NCBI GenBank assembly: GCA_003260075.1
Contig: QLIY01000013.1
Span: 310,001-374,000, forward strand
Reading direction: 5' to 3'
Source: Phallusia mammillata
Lineage: Eukaryota; Chordata; Ascidiacea; Phlebobranchia; Ascidiidae
Length of the DNA stretch: 64,000 nucleotides
The translations under genes were made by a program, and so were the position numbers. The notes beneath the pieces were generated by a model. It was given only the letters and a program-made list of their open reading frames with translations. It did no database searches and had not been told where the DNA came from. Of the stretch, positions 35,301 through 50,300 are shown in pieces. The stretch's first letter is position 1. Every line of letters begins with the position of its first letter.

Positions 35301-38300
35301 CCTGTGATTATTTTGTAAAAGAAGCACAACTGTAGTACATACATAAATAATTTGTTACACACATACGCACTCAACTAATATGCATTTTTCAACATGCCAT
35401 ATATGGTGTTGTTAAGTTGTAAATTCCTAGCAACAGAAAGTGATAAGGTGTATTTAATATGACATTCAGGAACTAGAAACTTGTACTACTGTTAGCATAG
35501 CTGTTATCTGTTTGAACAGTAACATGTGTTTTTGTTTCGCTTGCTTGTTTAAGCAACAACATTGTGCATGAATATGTGGTGGGTGTATCAGTTTGTATTT
35601 ATTACACCTATTGGTCATAGTTATGTGAAATACTTTTATTGTTTTCTATGGTGTCCCTTGTATACATGTTCATATCATGTATGATCTGCTTAAACTTATT
35701 TCTTGTTTATGATGATTGCTGTATTTTGCATTATTGGATTATACAGTAGTTCCCAACCGGGTTAGAATTGTAAAAGTTTAGGGGAAGAATTTACTTGAAT
35801 TTTTTGGGGGTTGGTAAATAGACACTTCAGCTTTGGGAATATAACCTGAGAAGTTTGTTACGGCACACTTTTAAATGACCTTAGTATGGTCTAAATATGA
35901 AAAAAACAGTGATCTCTGATAAGTATGCTTCCCCCCCCCCCCTTGCCTGTGATTATTTTGTAAAAGAAGCACAACTGTAGTACATACATATATAAATAAT
36001 TTGTTACACACATATGTACTCAACTAATATGCATTTTTCAACATGCCATATATGGTGTTGTTAAGTTGTAAATTCCTAGCAACAGAAAGTGATAAGGTGT
36101 ATTTAATATGACATTCAGGAACTAGAAACTTGTACTACTGTTAGCATAGCTGTTATCTGTTTGAACAGTAACATGTGTTTTTGTTTCGCTTGCTTGTTTA
36201 AGCAACAACATTGTGCATGAATATGTGGTGGGTGTATCAGTTTGTATTTATTACACCTATTGGTCATAGTTATGTGTAAATACTTTTATTGTTTTCTATA
36301 GTGTCCCTTGTATACATATTCATATCATGTATGATCTGCTTAAATTTATTTCTTGTTTATGATGATTGCTGTATTTTGTTGCATTATTGGATTATACAGT
36401 AGTTCCCAACCAGGTTAGAATTGTAAAAGTTTAGGGGAGGAATTTACTTGAATTTTTTTGGGGGGTTGGTAAATAGACACTTCAGCTTTGGGAATATAAC
36501 CAGAGAAGTTTGTATACGGCACACTTTTAAATGACCTTTGTATGGTCTAAATATGAAAAAAACAGTGAGCGTTGATAAGTATCCCCCCCCCCCGGACTAT
36601 AGCAGGGGTCACCAAACTTTTTTCATGGCAGGCTGGATAAGATTAAAAATATCTTGAGAGGGCCACCTAGGTTTTAAGCCCCAACACCATGCAATTCCAA
36701 ACAGTGATCAACAATACACCTTTGCAGGACCATTTGACCTGCTGGTAGTAGTTTGGTGACCCCTGGTCTATACAAAAGTTTTTAAATAGTGGTTCCTGTC
36801 CCCCCCCCCGATCTGCTGAAACATATCGTGTTAGTAGTTCTACCCTTCTACTTAGTATAGATAAAACAAGGTGTAGAGTTACCGCCCCCCCCCCTGGCGC
36901 CCCTATCAAAATCGCCTTGCGGGCTAAGTTCGGAAAGACGGCACTGGGGCATGTAAACTATCCGGCCCGCGCGAATTATTATTAAACTTATTGAAAAAAG
37001 TTTGGTGACCCCTGTGTTAGAGGGTTATATATGTTTAAGCGATTGATCCTCAGATTTTTGTATGGTTTACCATCTGCTATGTAGTCTTATGGGAAATAAT
37101 GTGAATATTTTGCATTGTTAAGTGAGAAATTCATCGATAAAGTTTGGAAACGGACTATAGCAGGGGTCACCAAACTTTTTTCATGGCAGGCTGGATAACA
37201 TTAAAAATATCTTGAGAGGGCCACCTAGGTTTTAAGCCTCAACACTATGCAATTCCAAAAAGTGATCCACAATCCCCCTTTGCGGGACCATTTGGCCTGC
37301 TGGTAGTAGTTTGGTGACCCCTGGTCTACACAAAAGTTTTCAAATAGTGGTTCCTGTCCTTGGGTTTACAAACTCCTGGGAACCTGTAGATGATTCCCCC
37401 CCCCCCATTCAAAAGGTTACCTGAATGTAAAATACACATAAGATTTTTATAATTACAAGTTAGTGCAGGAGGGTTGGGACCAATGTTTAAAAGTGATTTA
37501 TTTTTTGTTACAGCCAGCAAGTCGCTTTATTTCAAAAGTTCGCTCAAGATCGCCACAACATGTTGCATTAATAGTCCACAACACTCGACTTAATGAGAGT
37601 CTAACGTAAGTTTCGGTTTTCTTTCTGTTCAACGAAATTTACCCATGTACAAATCATGTTTGAAGGTAGTAGTGCAGTTTAAAGTGCATTTTAAACAGTG
37701 CATTTAAGTGAATGTTTCTGAAAGCTATGTTTCTTATCAAGGTTTACTGTACCAATGCAAATACACTTTTGTCTAGTTTTTTTTCACTGGTCGCTAAAAG
37801 AGATATGACAAAAACTACTTTGTTGTTTCTATTTTGTTTTAACTGCTTAATCTTCTCTCAACACCCTTAATTGCCCTTTTATTGTTTAGCGGCCATGTTG
37901 CAAACCACTAGGTTAAACCAATAAAGCAATTTATAGAAACGATTCATTTTTTAAGTTTTTCTATCAAGGGTACCACCTAAACCCTGTTTGAGTGGGTAGA
38001 CCAAGAGATAGGCCTATTCTGCTTGAATATGTTCCAAAAACAATTCCAAAAACGATGTTCAAGACGCGAGTTTGGTCCAAAATTAGGGGCTATCTAGTTG
38101 GTTGTCTGTGGTACATGTACCACTAGTGGTTTGTCAAAGCTTTTTAGGTGATACACGAGCAGCTTTCTGCTGTACTTAATTCAAGCCCCATCAAGAATTG
38201 CTGCTCAACTGACCCAACTGATCAGCCCTGTTTTTTTGCAGAAGCGTTGTCCAGGATTTTTTTAGGTATTACTAACATGCTGGTTTCATAAATTAACTAG

Positions 38301-41300
38301 AGTAGTCAAGAAGAACTCTTGATCTACCCATTTAAACAAGATTTAGGTGGTACACAGTGATAGAAAAAGTTACAAGGTGGTACGCAATCAGTATAAGTTT
38401 AAGAACCACTGGACTATCTAGTGGGGTTAGTTAAGTTGCATTTTATGGTTTGACTTGAATTAAGTATAGTAGAAAGATATACTTGCGCACCACCTCAAAA
38501 GCTTTGGCGTACTACTAGAGCAGCGGTTCTCAAACTTTTTTGATTTTTTGTCATAACAGTCCTTTCGCAATTTTTTCGAGCACTCGCGGTCCAAGCTAAA
38601 TATACTCATAAAATTTAAAATACCTGGGGAAAATAAAACTGTCCAGTTACCAAAATAAAAGTTAATTTATTTATTTCGGAAGCATTTCCACAACAGAATG
38701 AATTTAGTTTAGTTTCGTAAGATCACTTTGCGTGGGAATGTTTCAAAGGCAATTTATAACGTCACAAACAAGACTAAAGCAATATAAACATAGTGCGCGA
38801 ACAATTGCCTCTGTTTGTTACTTGAAATGAAGTAAAGAACCACTTCTTGTTAAAGAAAACTCGTTTGTCTATCTAATTTTTGCTTGTACGCTCGCAAGAT
38901 CTCATGTTACATAAGATTGTAGAAATACTTTAAGGTCTTTGCGGTCTCCCTGAAATCGCGTGGCTGACCCCTAAGGGACCGCGTACCACAGGTTGATAAA
39001 TACTGGATTAAGTAACAAGGTGTTATTTAGGTTGCCATTGTCCTTGCGAGGAAAATTTGCCACACGTACTCCCATCGAGGTTGCTCAAGCTCACAGGTCA
39101 CGTGACATGTCACTAGCAGATCTGACGTCACAAGTCAACTACCCCATAACGGTTGTGGTGACGTCAAACCGTACACGCTCACCAAAAGACGAATTTGTCT
39201 TGAGACCGGGAATGCACCTCAAGTTTTTAGGAGTAAGTTTGAATTTTTATTTTGTGGCTTGGGGCAATAGATTTTGAACTATATTTAAATGGCGGCACTA
39301 AGTTATTACGTAGTTACTTATTATGTAAATCCTGGTAAATTGATTTTGTGAATCATCACCTGTTCTATTACCATTCTTGCAACGATTTCCACCTTGCATT
39401 ATGTGTATATATCACCACTTGGGGAAATGTTTATTTAACTATTAGCTTTTTCTATTTTTGATCAATTTTGTTGACTTTTATAGACACTGAAGATGCCTTT
39501 TTAACGAAATGTATTTGTTGTTACAACTAATATGTATGTGTAATTGATGAAACTATTATATAGAAGGTTTTTAAAGGATAAAGTTTAAGGGTTTAGCATT
39601 AGGCGGAAGCTTATAGAGCAGTGGTTCTCAACTGGCCAGCGGTCCATGATGAGTTTTTTGGTGGTCCACAGGACGTCCACTAAATTTGTTGATAAACTGG
39701 AGATGATGATTGCACATTACATATTGAAAGTGTATCAACATGTTAGCTGTTAATAATTATATCTCACTTTTTAAAAATCGGTTTTAAAGAGTTCTGTTTT
39801 AAGCCCAAGTGGTTATTTCGTATGCATACTTCAATCTTGCTCCAAACAGAAGTGGTCCACGATATTATTTTTACCGGTGGTCCATGGCCCGAAACGAGTT
39901 GAGAACCACTGTTATAGAGTAACGTTTGCCATTTATTACAAATCACATTTAGAAAATTTCTTACTTCTTATCAAGCACAAAAAATGGACTGAAACGTGAT
40001 TGTTGTAAATGCGTACATGATTCCCTATCTAAACAGAATCGCCCGTTCAACTCTTAAAAACAACAATAAACCGTACAAAACAGCTCACAATAAAGACTGC
40101 AAAACGAAAGTGATGCAAATACCACGCTAACATTCTGTTACAACGGTTGTTTAGTGCTGTACAAGTGTTTGGAAATTTCTGTTTTTGCATTCATCGTATT
40201 AGACCTGATAACTTTTTCTATCGTTGCACACCACATAAAGTCCTAAACCCTTTTTAAATGGTAGACCAAACGATAGGCATGTTATTCTTAACTAGGATAA
40301 CATATTTGTAAAACCAACGAAGTTAGTAATTTCAAACGAACGTCAAAGACATGATTTTCGCCCAAAACCAGGACTGGTCAATTAGGCCATTTGAGTTTCA
40401 ATTCTTTATTTGTCTGGAATTGAGTACTTACGTACCACCTGAAAGCTCCTCACTTCCACAGGTTGAAAACCACCGTAGTAGAGTGTAGTTAAGCGGTTCG
40501 GAATGAAAAAAAACACGGAAACTGTAAATGCTGCCGAGTAATATTTACAAATTCAGGTTTATGAATTGCCTTTATCATTCATTAAGCACATGTCTCTTGA
40601 AGAGCAAGCCGTAAACAACTCATTTATTTCAAAAATGCTCGTCTATTGAAGGATATTTCTCGATATTTGCCCAGATGTATGGCCAAAATGTCTTTGGAAC
40701 ACTATATACGGATCTGTTCATATCACTGGTGATGGCATGAGCATTTGCCGAAACGTTTTAACAATAAAGCATTAAACGGAACAACACAATTGATTCGAAA
40801 ACAGACCGTTTTAACAATAAAGCATGTCACTTTTTACATCTATTTGGGCCGTTATTTTCACCATTAAAATGTTTTTTTTTTGTAAATTCTAGGTATAAAT
40901 ATTCTTACATTGTGTAATTGGTCGTCATTTAGCGCATTTCGTTACTGGGTAGTGGCTAAGTATACAGTCAAAAAACGATCTTTGGGTAAAGCTTTTCTTA
41001 CCCAGTTGCTGCTTGTTTTTTTACACCGAACCTTACATCTGAGATATTACCAATTACCAGCATTGATCACAGAGGTAAAGGAAATTGGTTTAATACGTCA
41101 TTCAAGCACTTTGCCCAAACGTGACTGGTCTTTTGAATCAGTCGTCATTTCCATAATTATGTGATTAAATCGTGATACAAAAGCCGATTATTAATCACCT
41201 CCAATGGGCTCTTAAGAGTCAAAATTTATGAACTAGGCCTTTGTGTGCTTCAAATACATTTCCTGATTGACTTTTTATGCTACAATAAATTGTTTTGTTT

Positions 41301-44300
41301 TTATTATGTTGAAGGGTTTTTGTTGTAAAAAGGTCAAATATATGGTAAAAATTCTATTATAATTTGTGTTTGACAAACGTTCTAATGCGGTGGACCAAAA
41401 GAACAGGATTTGGTAAATCCAGATATTCGCCTAATTTGGAAAAACTTAGGTACAAATGATTTGTAATGTGGTAAGGCTTTAACTATTTGACATCAGTTAA
41501 TCCAGATCTTAGCCTAATCGGAGTAATTTTTTGGGTCCAAACGGGTCCGGATTAACCGAGGACTGTGTACAATAAATAATATCCCTCCCAAAAACAACAA
41601 CAACAGTTCTGTTTTCCTGAAAAATATGACGATTTTTCGATGGGTGTACCATAGCAGCTAAGACTATTCGATCAAACACTCTGCAGTTTCACAAGGTTCT
41701 CAGTGCAAAGGCCAACAGTACGCTTGCTGCGATACTAAGAAGACCAGCTACAATTCCAAAAATGCCTTTTCAAGATTAAGTTATCAGACCAGTGAATTGC
41801 GGATGGTGGTATCTAACTATTGTGTTGTGGTACAGGTTGAAGACCATGATGTGGTACTTGCGGTTACGCCTTTCCAGAGAATCATCGAGTTCAGTGCCAA
41901 TGGTGATACGTTTTCCCTGCCTGCCTCAGTCGTAAATCCACAGGTAAATTATGATTGAACGGTGGTACTAAATCAGTGGTTCCCAAACTTTTTTCTTTTA
42001 AAGCGCATTTTAGAAAAACAAAACTTATTTGGCGCACTTCGAACATTTGAATAATTTTTTTAGCTGACAAAGGCACTAACTATGAGGTCATAAAGCCGCT
42101 ATACAGGTCACTTTCATAGTTAAATAGCCTAGTTGAACATCTCAGAGACGTGGAGCATGTTGGCCTAGTGGTCTAAGCACCTGGTACTACTACTCTACTT
42201 GATTGATTTTAATTTCAATATTTTTTGCGGCACACCTAATGACATCTGGCGGCACACCAGTGTGCCGCGGCGCATAGTTTGGGAACCACTGTACTAAATA
42301 TTCCATAAAACTGCATGTTATTATTTTATTGCATGATAAGCAGTTTTAATGGACATTAATATACTTAATTGAGGAAAATCACGGCCCAAATAGACTTAAA
42401 TAGCGACATGCCTTATTAATCACTTATCAATTAAAAATTGCCCTTGCTATTGTTTCACGTGTTCGTGTTGTGACGTCATAATAACAAACGGACATGTTGA
42501 TGGCAGGATTTCGTTTTCCCATTGAAGCGGTAGCCGCTAATGTGTTAACGCAAGGACGTAAATTATTTACTCGGGTTGCCAAACCGTTTCCTATTTCTAA
42601 GATTTGCCCTATTTTGAAGGACATTGTCTGGGAAAACTTTATTGTCCTTTTAAGAAATGTCCTTTTTTACTTGAGTCCGTATTTTATCTTATTTAACATT
42701 TCAACTCAAATCCCTGCTACAAGTAAAAGTAAATCTATAGATGTCGTGACATGCACGAAGTTATAAATGACGAACATAAAACGACCCAAACAGACATAAA
42801 AACAACATGATTTATTGTTGAAATGTTTCGGCAAATGCTCATGCCACCATCGGTGATATGAGGGGGCCACATCAGTAACACCCGTTTATAGCGACTTAAG
42901 TCACAAAAGGCTGATAAAAAGGTGCGCTTAGTTTTTTTTTTCTTGCAAATTGTTAATGTAGATATGTAACCCAAAGACGTGACATTACAATATAAACATG
43001 ACATGAAACAACACAATCGGTTCGAAAACAGACCTTGCCTTTAGCATAACAGCATGTATTACCTACTGGTCAATTCATGCATATACTTCCGACAGTCTTG
43101 TCTTTTCTGATTTTGGTGCAGTAAATACACGGCGCCTGAGCTCGCGGGGTAAATGGTTGCCTTTCCTTGTAGATATTGTAAAGGCATTGCTTCTATTTTT
43201 GACCGTGAATAAACGTGGTTTTGATAATGGTTTTTGCAATCAATCGTTAAGATATGTCTAAATTGGCCTTAATTTCTTTTTTTAATGCATTTGATTATAT
43301 GTTATGCAAATTTCCATAAACTGGAGCCATTTCCTGATATTTCGCACATAGGCATGTTTGGCTACCGGAAACTGGTTAAGAAAACCCGCAAAACGCATAA
43401 CGTCGTTCTCCCTTGCAAATGCATGTCTCGAATATCAGCCAGTTGCAGTATAGTGGTAGATCAGCTTTTAGCTTCGATGAATTGGTTAATAAAATCGTTT
43501 TGTCGAAAGATGTAGATGTTGTTTTGCCAATTGGTCCTTTAATAACTGTTTTTAATTGTTAAGATTCCAATAGACATGTATTTAAAGGCACTTGTAATTG
43601 CAAACAGAGTATTAGCAAAGTATGAGTTGTACTGTTTACATATTGGTCAATTTAAAGCCATTTGACCTCAAATATTGATAGTAACTGCTTCATGCTTTTG
43701 TGCACGTTGTGTAGACCTATCAAGAATTTCAGTTTATGAAAACATTAGTCACTCATCATTAAGAATCTGAATGTATTCTATTTGAATTTGAACCGATGAT
43801 GCTTTAAATCTTTAGGATAAATGATATAATGTTTTTCCTACACTTAAATCAATGAGCTTTAGTTTATTACAGCAGGGTTCCCGCGGGTATGGAAAACCTG
43901 GAAAGGTTATGGAATTTAAAGTGGTATTTTTAAGGCCTGGAAAAGTTTTGAAAAAAGCCAACTTTTCCAAAAGTCCTTGAAAAAGTGTGGAATTTGGCGC
44001 CTGAAAATGCCAGATAGAGATAGGAATTTCAAATTACGTCACGTTTGTATATTCGTTGCAAGTATGGTAAATTGGTCACATATATCAAAGTCTTTTTTCT
44101 AGTTTTGCTATGGGAATTGCTCGATTTTTTCGATTAAGGTTGTGGAAATTCGGGGTTTTTTTCTTGAAAAGTTTTGGAAAAGTCATGGAATTTATAAACA
44201 AAAATTGCGCGGGAACCCTGTTATAGTCTTCAACCACCAAGCAACGAGCTGGGAGGTTCTTTTTTTAAGTTGAAAATATACAGTATTCCTATAAAACATT

Positions 44301-47300
44301 TGGAGAAATTGATAAAACAATTGACCAACGCTTTTTAGCAAAAAAATGCTATCACAGTTGATTCCACCCAGTCTGTGTGGAAATCAATCGATTTACGGAA
44401 TCTCTATCAACCTACACTGTTTTTCAACAGGGCAACGAGAAAGATAGGAATCAATATCAGACATATCTGCAAAGCACGTACATGGCGACCCAACTCCAAT
44501 CCAGTGTTACCAATATCGACAATTACTGCAAGTAAGTGGTTTTGTTGTAAGTATGAAGTGGTGTACGTTTCGTTTTATGACATTGTTTTCACCAGCAAAT
44601 GTTATTGTGCACTTGAGTCATATATGCCATAGGCAAAACCGGGGGCCCAAACCCGTAAGCACAAGCCCAAAACCCTTTTTTAATACTTATAAACCAGTGG
44701 TTCCCAACCTATTTTGACGGATTCCTCCCTCAACAATCCAAAACAGTTTCGTTTCTCCCCAACATACTACATAGCAGACGCTACTTCATACAAAGTTCAT
44801 TTCATATTGAGTCTTTTTTCAGCTTCACAGGTTATATTCCCAGAGCTAAAGTGTCTATTTACAAACCACAGGGGGGGGGGTTTTTGTCAGCTTCACGGGT
44901 TATATTCCCAGAGCTAAAGTGTCTATTTACAAACCACATGCAAAAATTAATGTAAATTTCTGCCCTTAAGTTTTTAAATTCCTCTCGTGGGAACAATTCC
45001 TCCCCGTCTGGGAACCACCGATTTAGCCCGGGTTAAGCCTGAAACAAATTCACCAGGTTAAGTTATGATGCAAATTCGTAAAGTCAGGCCCGAATCAAAC
45101 CCGTTTTATTCAAACCAAAGCCCGAACCTGACCCAAAAAGCCCAAGGTGACTGACTCTGCACGCCTAAACAGATTTCCTGAATTTATTGTGACCCTTATG
45201 CAATAAATTAAGGGCAATTTGCCACAAGCGAAACCACATAGTGTGCAAATTTGCATATTAATTGGCCGCAAATTCCTGGAATCAATTTAACGACCTCCCA
45301 ATATTTGACCGCATGAAGCCCGCTAGGTAACCCGTATTAGACCAGGCATCATTTCAGATATGATTACTGTGTGATATGAATCATATTATTCAATCATATA
45401 TGAGTCCTTCGATGACTGTTGTGCATGCACGGTTAAGCATAGGTCATGCAGATTGCATCGGTTCTTTGTGTTTTGATTTCAACATTATCTATTTCCTCTA
45501 TGTGGCTATGCAAGTTGTACTGGTCAATATATTGAGCATATAGAGCACTGGTCACGACTGAAACCATTTTCTGCAATACCCCTATATCTTTAGCCTAGTG
45601 TTGTAAACGGGCCTGAACCCGGCCTGAACCCGAAAGTACAAGCCCGAAACCCGGGCCGAACCCGAATCCTTTTTGAGAAGCTCGTTTAGGCCCGAAAGTT
45701 TGATTGACATGCCTATACGTGAAGCCTCAGAAAATACCAAGACAACCAACACAATAGAACAGTGGTTCCCAACCTTTTTTGACGCGACCCAAATACTTCC
45801 CAAAATTTTGTTTTGTGGTCTCTCGCGACTCATGGACATACATTCTTACTATTTTGGTTGTATTTTTGTCAGGAAAAGTTTTTTTTCAGGAAAGTTTTTT
45901 GAAAATTACAACGCCAGTTTTGAAAATTAAGTTATCAAACAAATAATAATCGTTTTATCGACCAAACATTACCATTTAGCCCGAACTTGAGAGCGGGTTC
46001 AAAATATTATCAGTCAGACAGCTCTCAACAGTAAGCTAACACATACTTTGTGACGTCACAAACAGAATTTCCTATTATCACATCATGTTGTCACAAAATT
46101 ATTATTGGGCAACATAATGAAGTCTTGGGAAATAAAATAATAACGCTACGAATATTGGGCAACTTTGGAGAAAATCTGGCAGCAGCCTTCAGTGATAACG
46201 CTCCACAAATGTAGGATATTAAAACCAGCAAAATTTCTAACGTTACATAGCTCTTCGTTTTAGTATACTTAACTTAGGCTTTTAGTACACTTAATTCAGT
46301 CTGTGTTTTTCGTTATGCAATGTAACACATAAAAATCGATTTCGCTGATATAATTGCTCCTCAGTTCCTTAAACACAGACTAAATTAAGTGTACTTATAG
46401 CGTCAGTTTAGTATATATTTTCCACAACTGGAATCGTTTGCAATGAGGGCCCGTTGGTCCAGGACGATTTCTGTATAAGCACAGTTTATGTATTTGTCAG
46501 TTTAGTGGTTGAATGAATGCTGAAATGTATTTCAGGTTTTTTGTTGGTAAAATTTATCCATATTTGGGCGGTTATTTTCATCATTAAATTTATGAACAGA
46601 TCCGTGTAAAGGGGTGTAACTGATGTGGCCTTCATATCACCAATGATGGCATGAGCATTTTCCGAAACGATTGAATAATAAAGCACGTCGCATTTTACGT
46701 CTATTTAGGCCCTGATGTTCACCATTAAAGTTTATCCAAATTTCACACATTATCCCTTCGAAACAAATTTTTTTTTTTGGGGGGCTTCATGTTGTGTCAA
46801 ATGAGACAGCAGTCTTTTGTCTTGTATTTTCCAAAATCTTTACAAACCCTTTTCCTCTGTATATCTTCAGTAAATTACAGTGCTTCCTGGTTTAGGCCTG
46901 ACTCTTGTAGCTACTGTGTGTATAACAACGCCTGTCAGTGTGCAGAAGGCCACGGCAATGAATCACCTACGCAATATGTTTATGTACGCCTTGTAGATGA
47001 TTAGTTTCAGTTTAAGCTTTGTTTAAGAACAAAATCGGCTTTTTAGTGTATTCTGTACTAGGGCAAGTCTATAGCTCGTAGTATAGCGTGCACTGTGTTT
47101 TAAACAGTCATGTTATTTCGAACTAAGTAAGTCTAGTTAAGTTAGGCATGCTTTTTCAGACATTGTAGAGCCATATACCTGAACGAAAATGGCAGTTACT
47201 TATCTAAATTGGATTTAGGAATGAATAATAACAGTAATAATGAGTGTTGAAAATATAGGGGGACATACATTTACTTAATATGGCGCAAAATGGATGATAG

Positions 47301-50300
47301 TTTCGCAAGAACAGCATTGTGCTTAGAGGAACTATGACAGTGAATGATAGCTTTGTTAAATTGCAACCAGGAAGTGAGTGTCAGAAAAAAAAACAGGGCC
47401 TTTCATAAGACTATCCACACAATCGCAAAATAGACGGATATACTTACGCTAGGTCGAGTTTTTTTTTTACTTTAGCGGCATTGAATTACCAAAAAACTTT
47501 GCCAGATTATGGCAGCAAATCTACTAACACAAGAACTTATGTCACACAAGTTTGCTAAATACCGTTAGGTGGCGCAAAGAGCGTTCGCAAATATTTGAAA
47601 TTCATTTTGTGTAAAAAATGCTTACGGTTAGGGCTATTAGGCTTGGGCTGAGGTTTCATAATGATAATAATAACAATAAAATCAAAGTAAAAACTTAGTT
47701 TCTTATGTTAAATTTAGTTTCTTTTAATTTAAATAACTGTGCTCTTTACGCCATCTATCGGTGTTTATCAGGTCGGGATCTGTTTTCTTTTATAAACGTG
47801 CTTAATTCGGGCCCCACATTCAGTAATTTTTTAGAATATGTATTCCTTAGCTAAGAAGCTAGTTGCTGTTTATAACTAATGCCTAACAATCTTATTTAAA
47901 AGGTCTTGATTAGGCCATTACCTTTTTCGTCCATTGTGTATATCTCCTTCATTGTAGTCCTGTCAAATCAATCTTTAGACCCTTTGTTTAGGGCTTAAAC
48001 GGGCTTGGGGCCAGGGATTGGGCTTGTACTTTCGGGTTCGGGCGCCAACTCTCGGTGGATTTATTATGTGCTTTATTGGTCATTGGTAAAATACAGCAAC
48101 TGGTTGAAATTTTTATTAAATTGAATGTTTTTTATAAAGCCTTATTAAACCAATTTGTACCACTGTCTAAAGTATATTTGCTCTCCAAGATGTTCTAAGA
48201 ATCTAAGGACTTTTTTGTTAGATGTGTTTTTCATACCGCAAAAAAACGTCATGTAACTTTTGTGTACAACAGATCGGTAAGATTCCATGTACCAAGGCAT
48301 CTTCGTCCCACCAACCCAACACCTTTGCCTGCCATTGCCAATATCCGACAACCCCATCTTCCAAATCTGACTCCCAAATCCAACCTGCCACGCAAAAACC
48401 CATTCGGCGGCGTCTCTGCCATTGAACTTCTCACAAAACCTGCTGAATCCTCGACCCCACGACCGTCAGCGCGCGGTTCAAGCCTCTCCCGCCGTTCTCT
48501 ACCCACGCCTAACATGCTACCAGCCCGCATGGACGGCCCACCCTTGCCCCCACGGAACGCAGCCGGTACGTCGCCTATTTCACCCAGAAGGAGCTTGCGG
48601 ACAGGTGGGGTGCCCCCTGTGCCACCCAAGGCCCGAAACCGGCACTCTCAAGCCTTTCCCAGCGACATGCCATTGAGGGTTGCACCAGTTCCACATTCGG
48701 AAGAGGCACCTTCGCCTCCAAGCAGTTTACCACCGACACCTATTGCCAAAGATACAGCAATGTAAGTTCAGTTATACTTTTTATTCAATTAGTCAATATT
48801 GCGTGCTGTTTTCTCCTCACATAGATGTCATGACGTCACTAATGTATGGCGTAACAATGGATAAGGCTTCCAGTGGAACAAAAATAGCAAAAGTGTTAAT
48901 TGAAACGGACTTATAAACTGACGAAGCCAAATACATTAGATTGGGATGTTAAAAAAAGTGTGTACATTCTTGAATTTGGTAGTGCTGTCGTGCACAAATG
49001 CATGTATAAGGTTCACCACCCAAATTCACTTCACGGGGCATTATTACTTTTGTTCTGTAACCGCGGACTTTGTCATTAGGTGTTTTGTTTAGCATTAAAC
49101 ACATCAAAATTGTTTCTTTACCCGCGGATTAAACTATTTTGAAATAATGTTTACCTAATTACTGCGTGCTCTAGATATTTTTTTCTACCATTGTCCATTG
49201 TGTATTTCTTCTTTATACTATAGCCCTGGCAACTTTCGAGCCTAAACGGGCTTCTCCAAGACGATTCGGGTTCGGGCCGGGCTTTGGACTTGTACTTTCA
49301 GGTTCGGGCCGGGTTCGAGCTCAAATTTCTGGCTCGCTCACAACTCTGGTACTGCCATTTATTGGCTCGATGCCTTTACATATGATGTTTAAAATTGGAA
49401 ATATTGAAATTTAGGCATTAATTTCATTCATAAAAAGTTCGGAACCGAACTTTGGTGCATCACTACTATTAATTGCTATCGAAAGTGTCACAGTCGTTTG
49501 TTTTTAGCCAACAAAGCTCAGAACAATCAAAGGAAGAAGAGATATGGGATGTTTGGAGGCCTGTGGAACATCGGAATGAACCGTCTGTCGAACCACAATT
49601 AAATGGAGAAGGCATTGCTGGAACTTCCACTGAGATGAATGGGGGTAAAAGTTTCCATATGTGTAAATTAAAGTAAATTCACTCCGATTGGGAAACACTT
49701 GTGTAGACACTTTTTAATGTTTCGTTTGCGGGTTTCTAACATTTTTGGCCCATACCCTACTCACTCAGCTAAACAACCTTTTGAATGACCGTTACCTTAA
49801 GATCACCAAATAGCTCGAGATCTCCCAGTTGAAAACATAAGAAAAACATGTCCAAAAATTAACTGCATAACTTACTTAAAACTAATTATTTGTAAATAAA
49901 TGCACGAAGTGCTGTAGCGTTGACGTAATAACAAAAGAAGGGTTTTATGTAATCCACTGTCTAGTCTACAACATTTTCTCGTTTACCGCTGTTTGTTACC
50001 ACGCGTATTACTGAACAATCAATTATCATGATTGTCGCACAATACTTTGTAGTCAGTGGTCGAAACATCGAAACGTCGACATATTGTAATAAAGATTGCT
50101 AAAAGAGCTAAAAATTTGTTGATAAACAAATAAACTTAGCTAAATGTGCGGCTGACATGAGTTATGGTGTTAGTAGCTCCATCAATTTGGCCTTCAAGCC
50201 GTAGGTTTCCCCTGACCTAATCTAAACACCTATTTTCTACAGTTTCATCCAATGAGGTCAGCGGCGAGGAACATGAAACTCCAGAAGACGCAAATTCAAG

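Noticed and set aside
48249-48629. 126-codon open frame on the minus strand
   Set aside because: Shadow of GAREM exon 9, whose plus-strand frame gives the proline-rich linker in phase with neighbouring exons.
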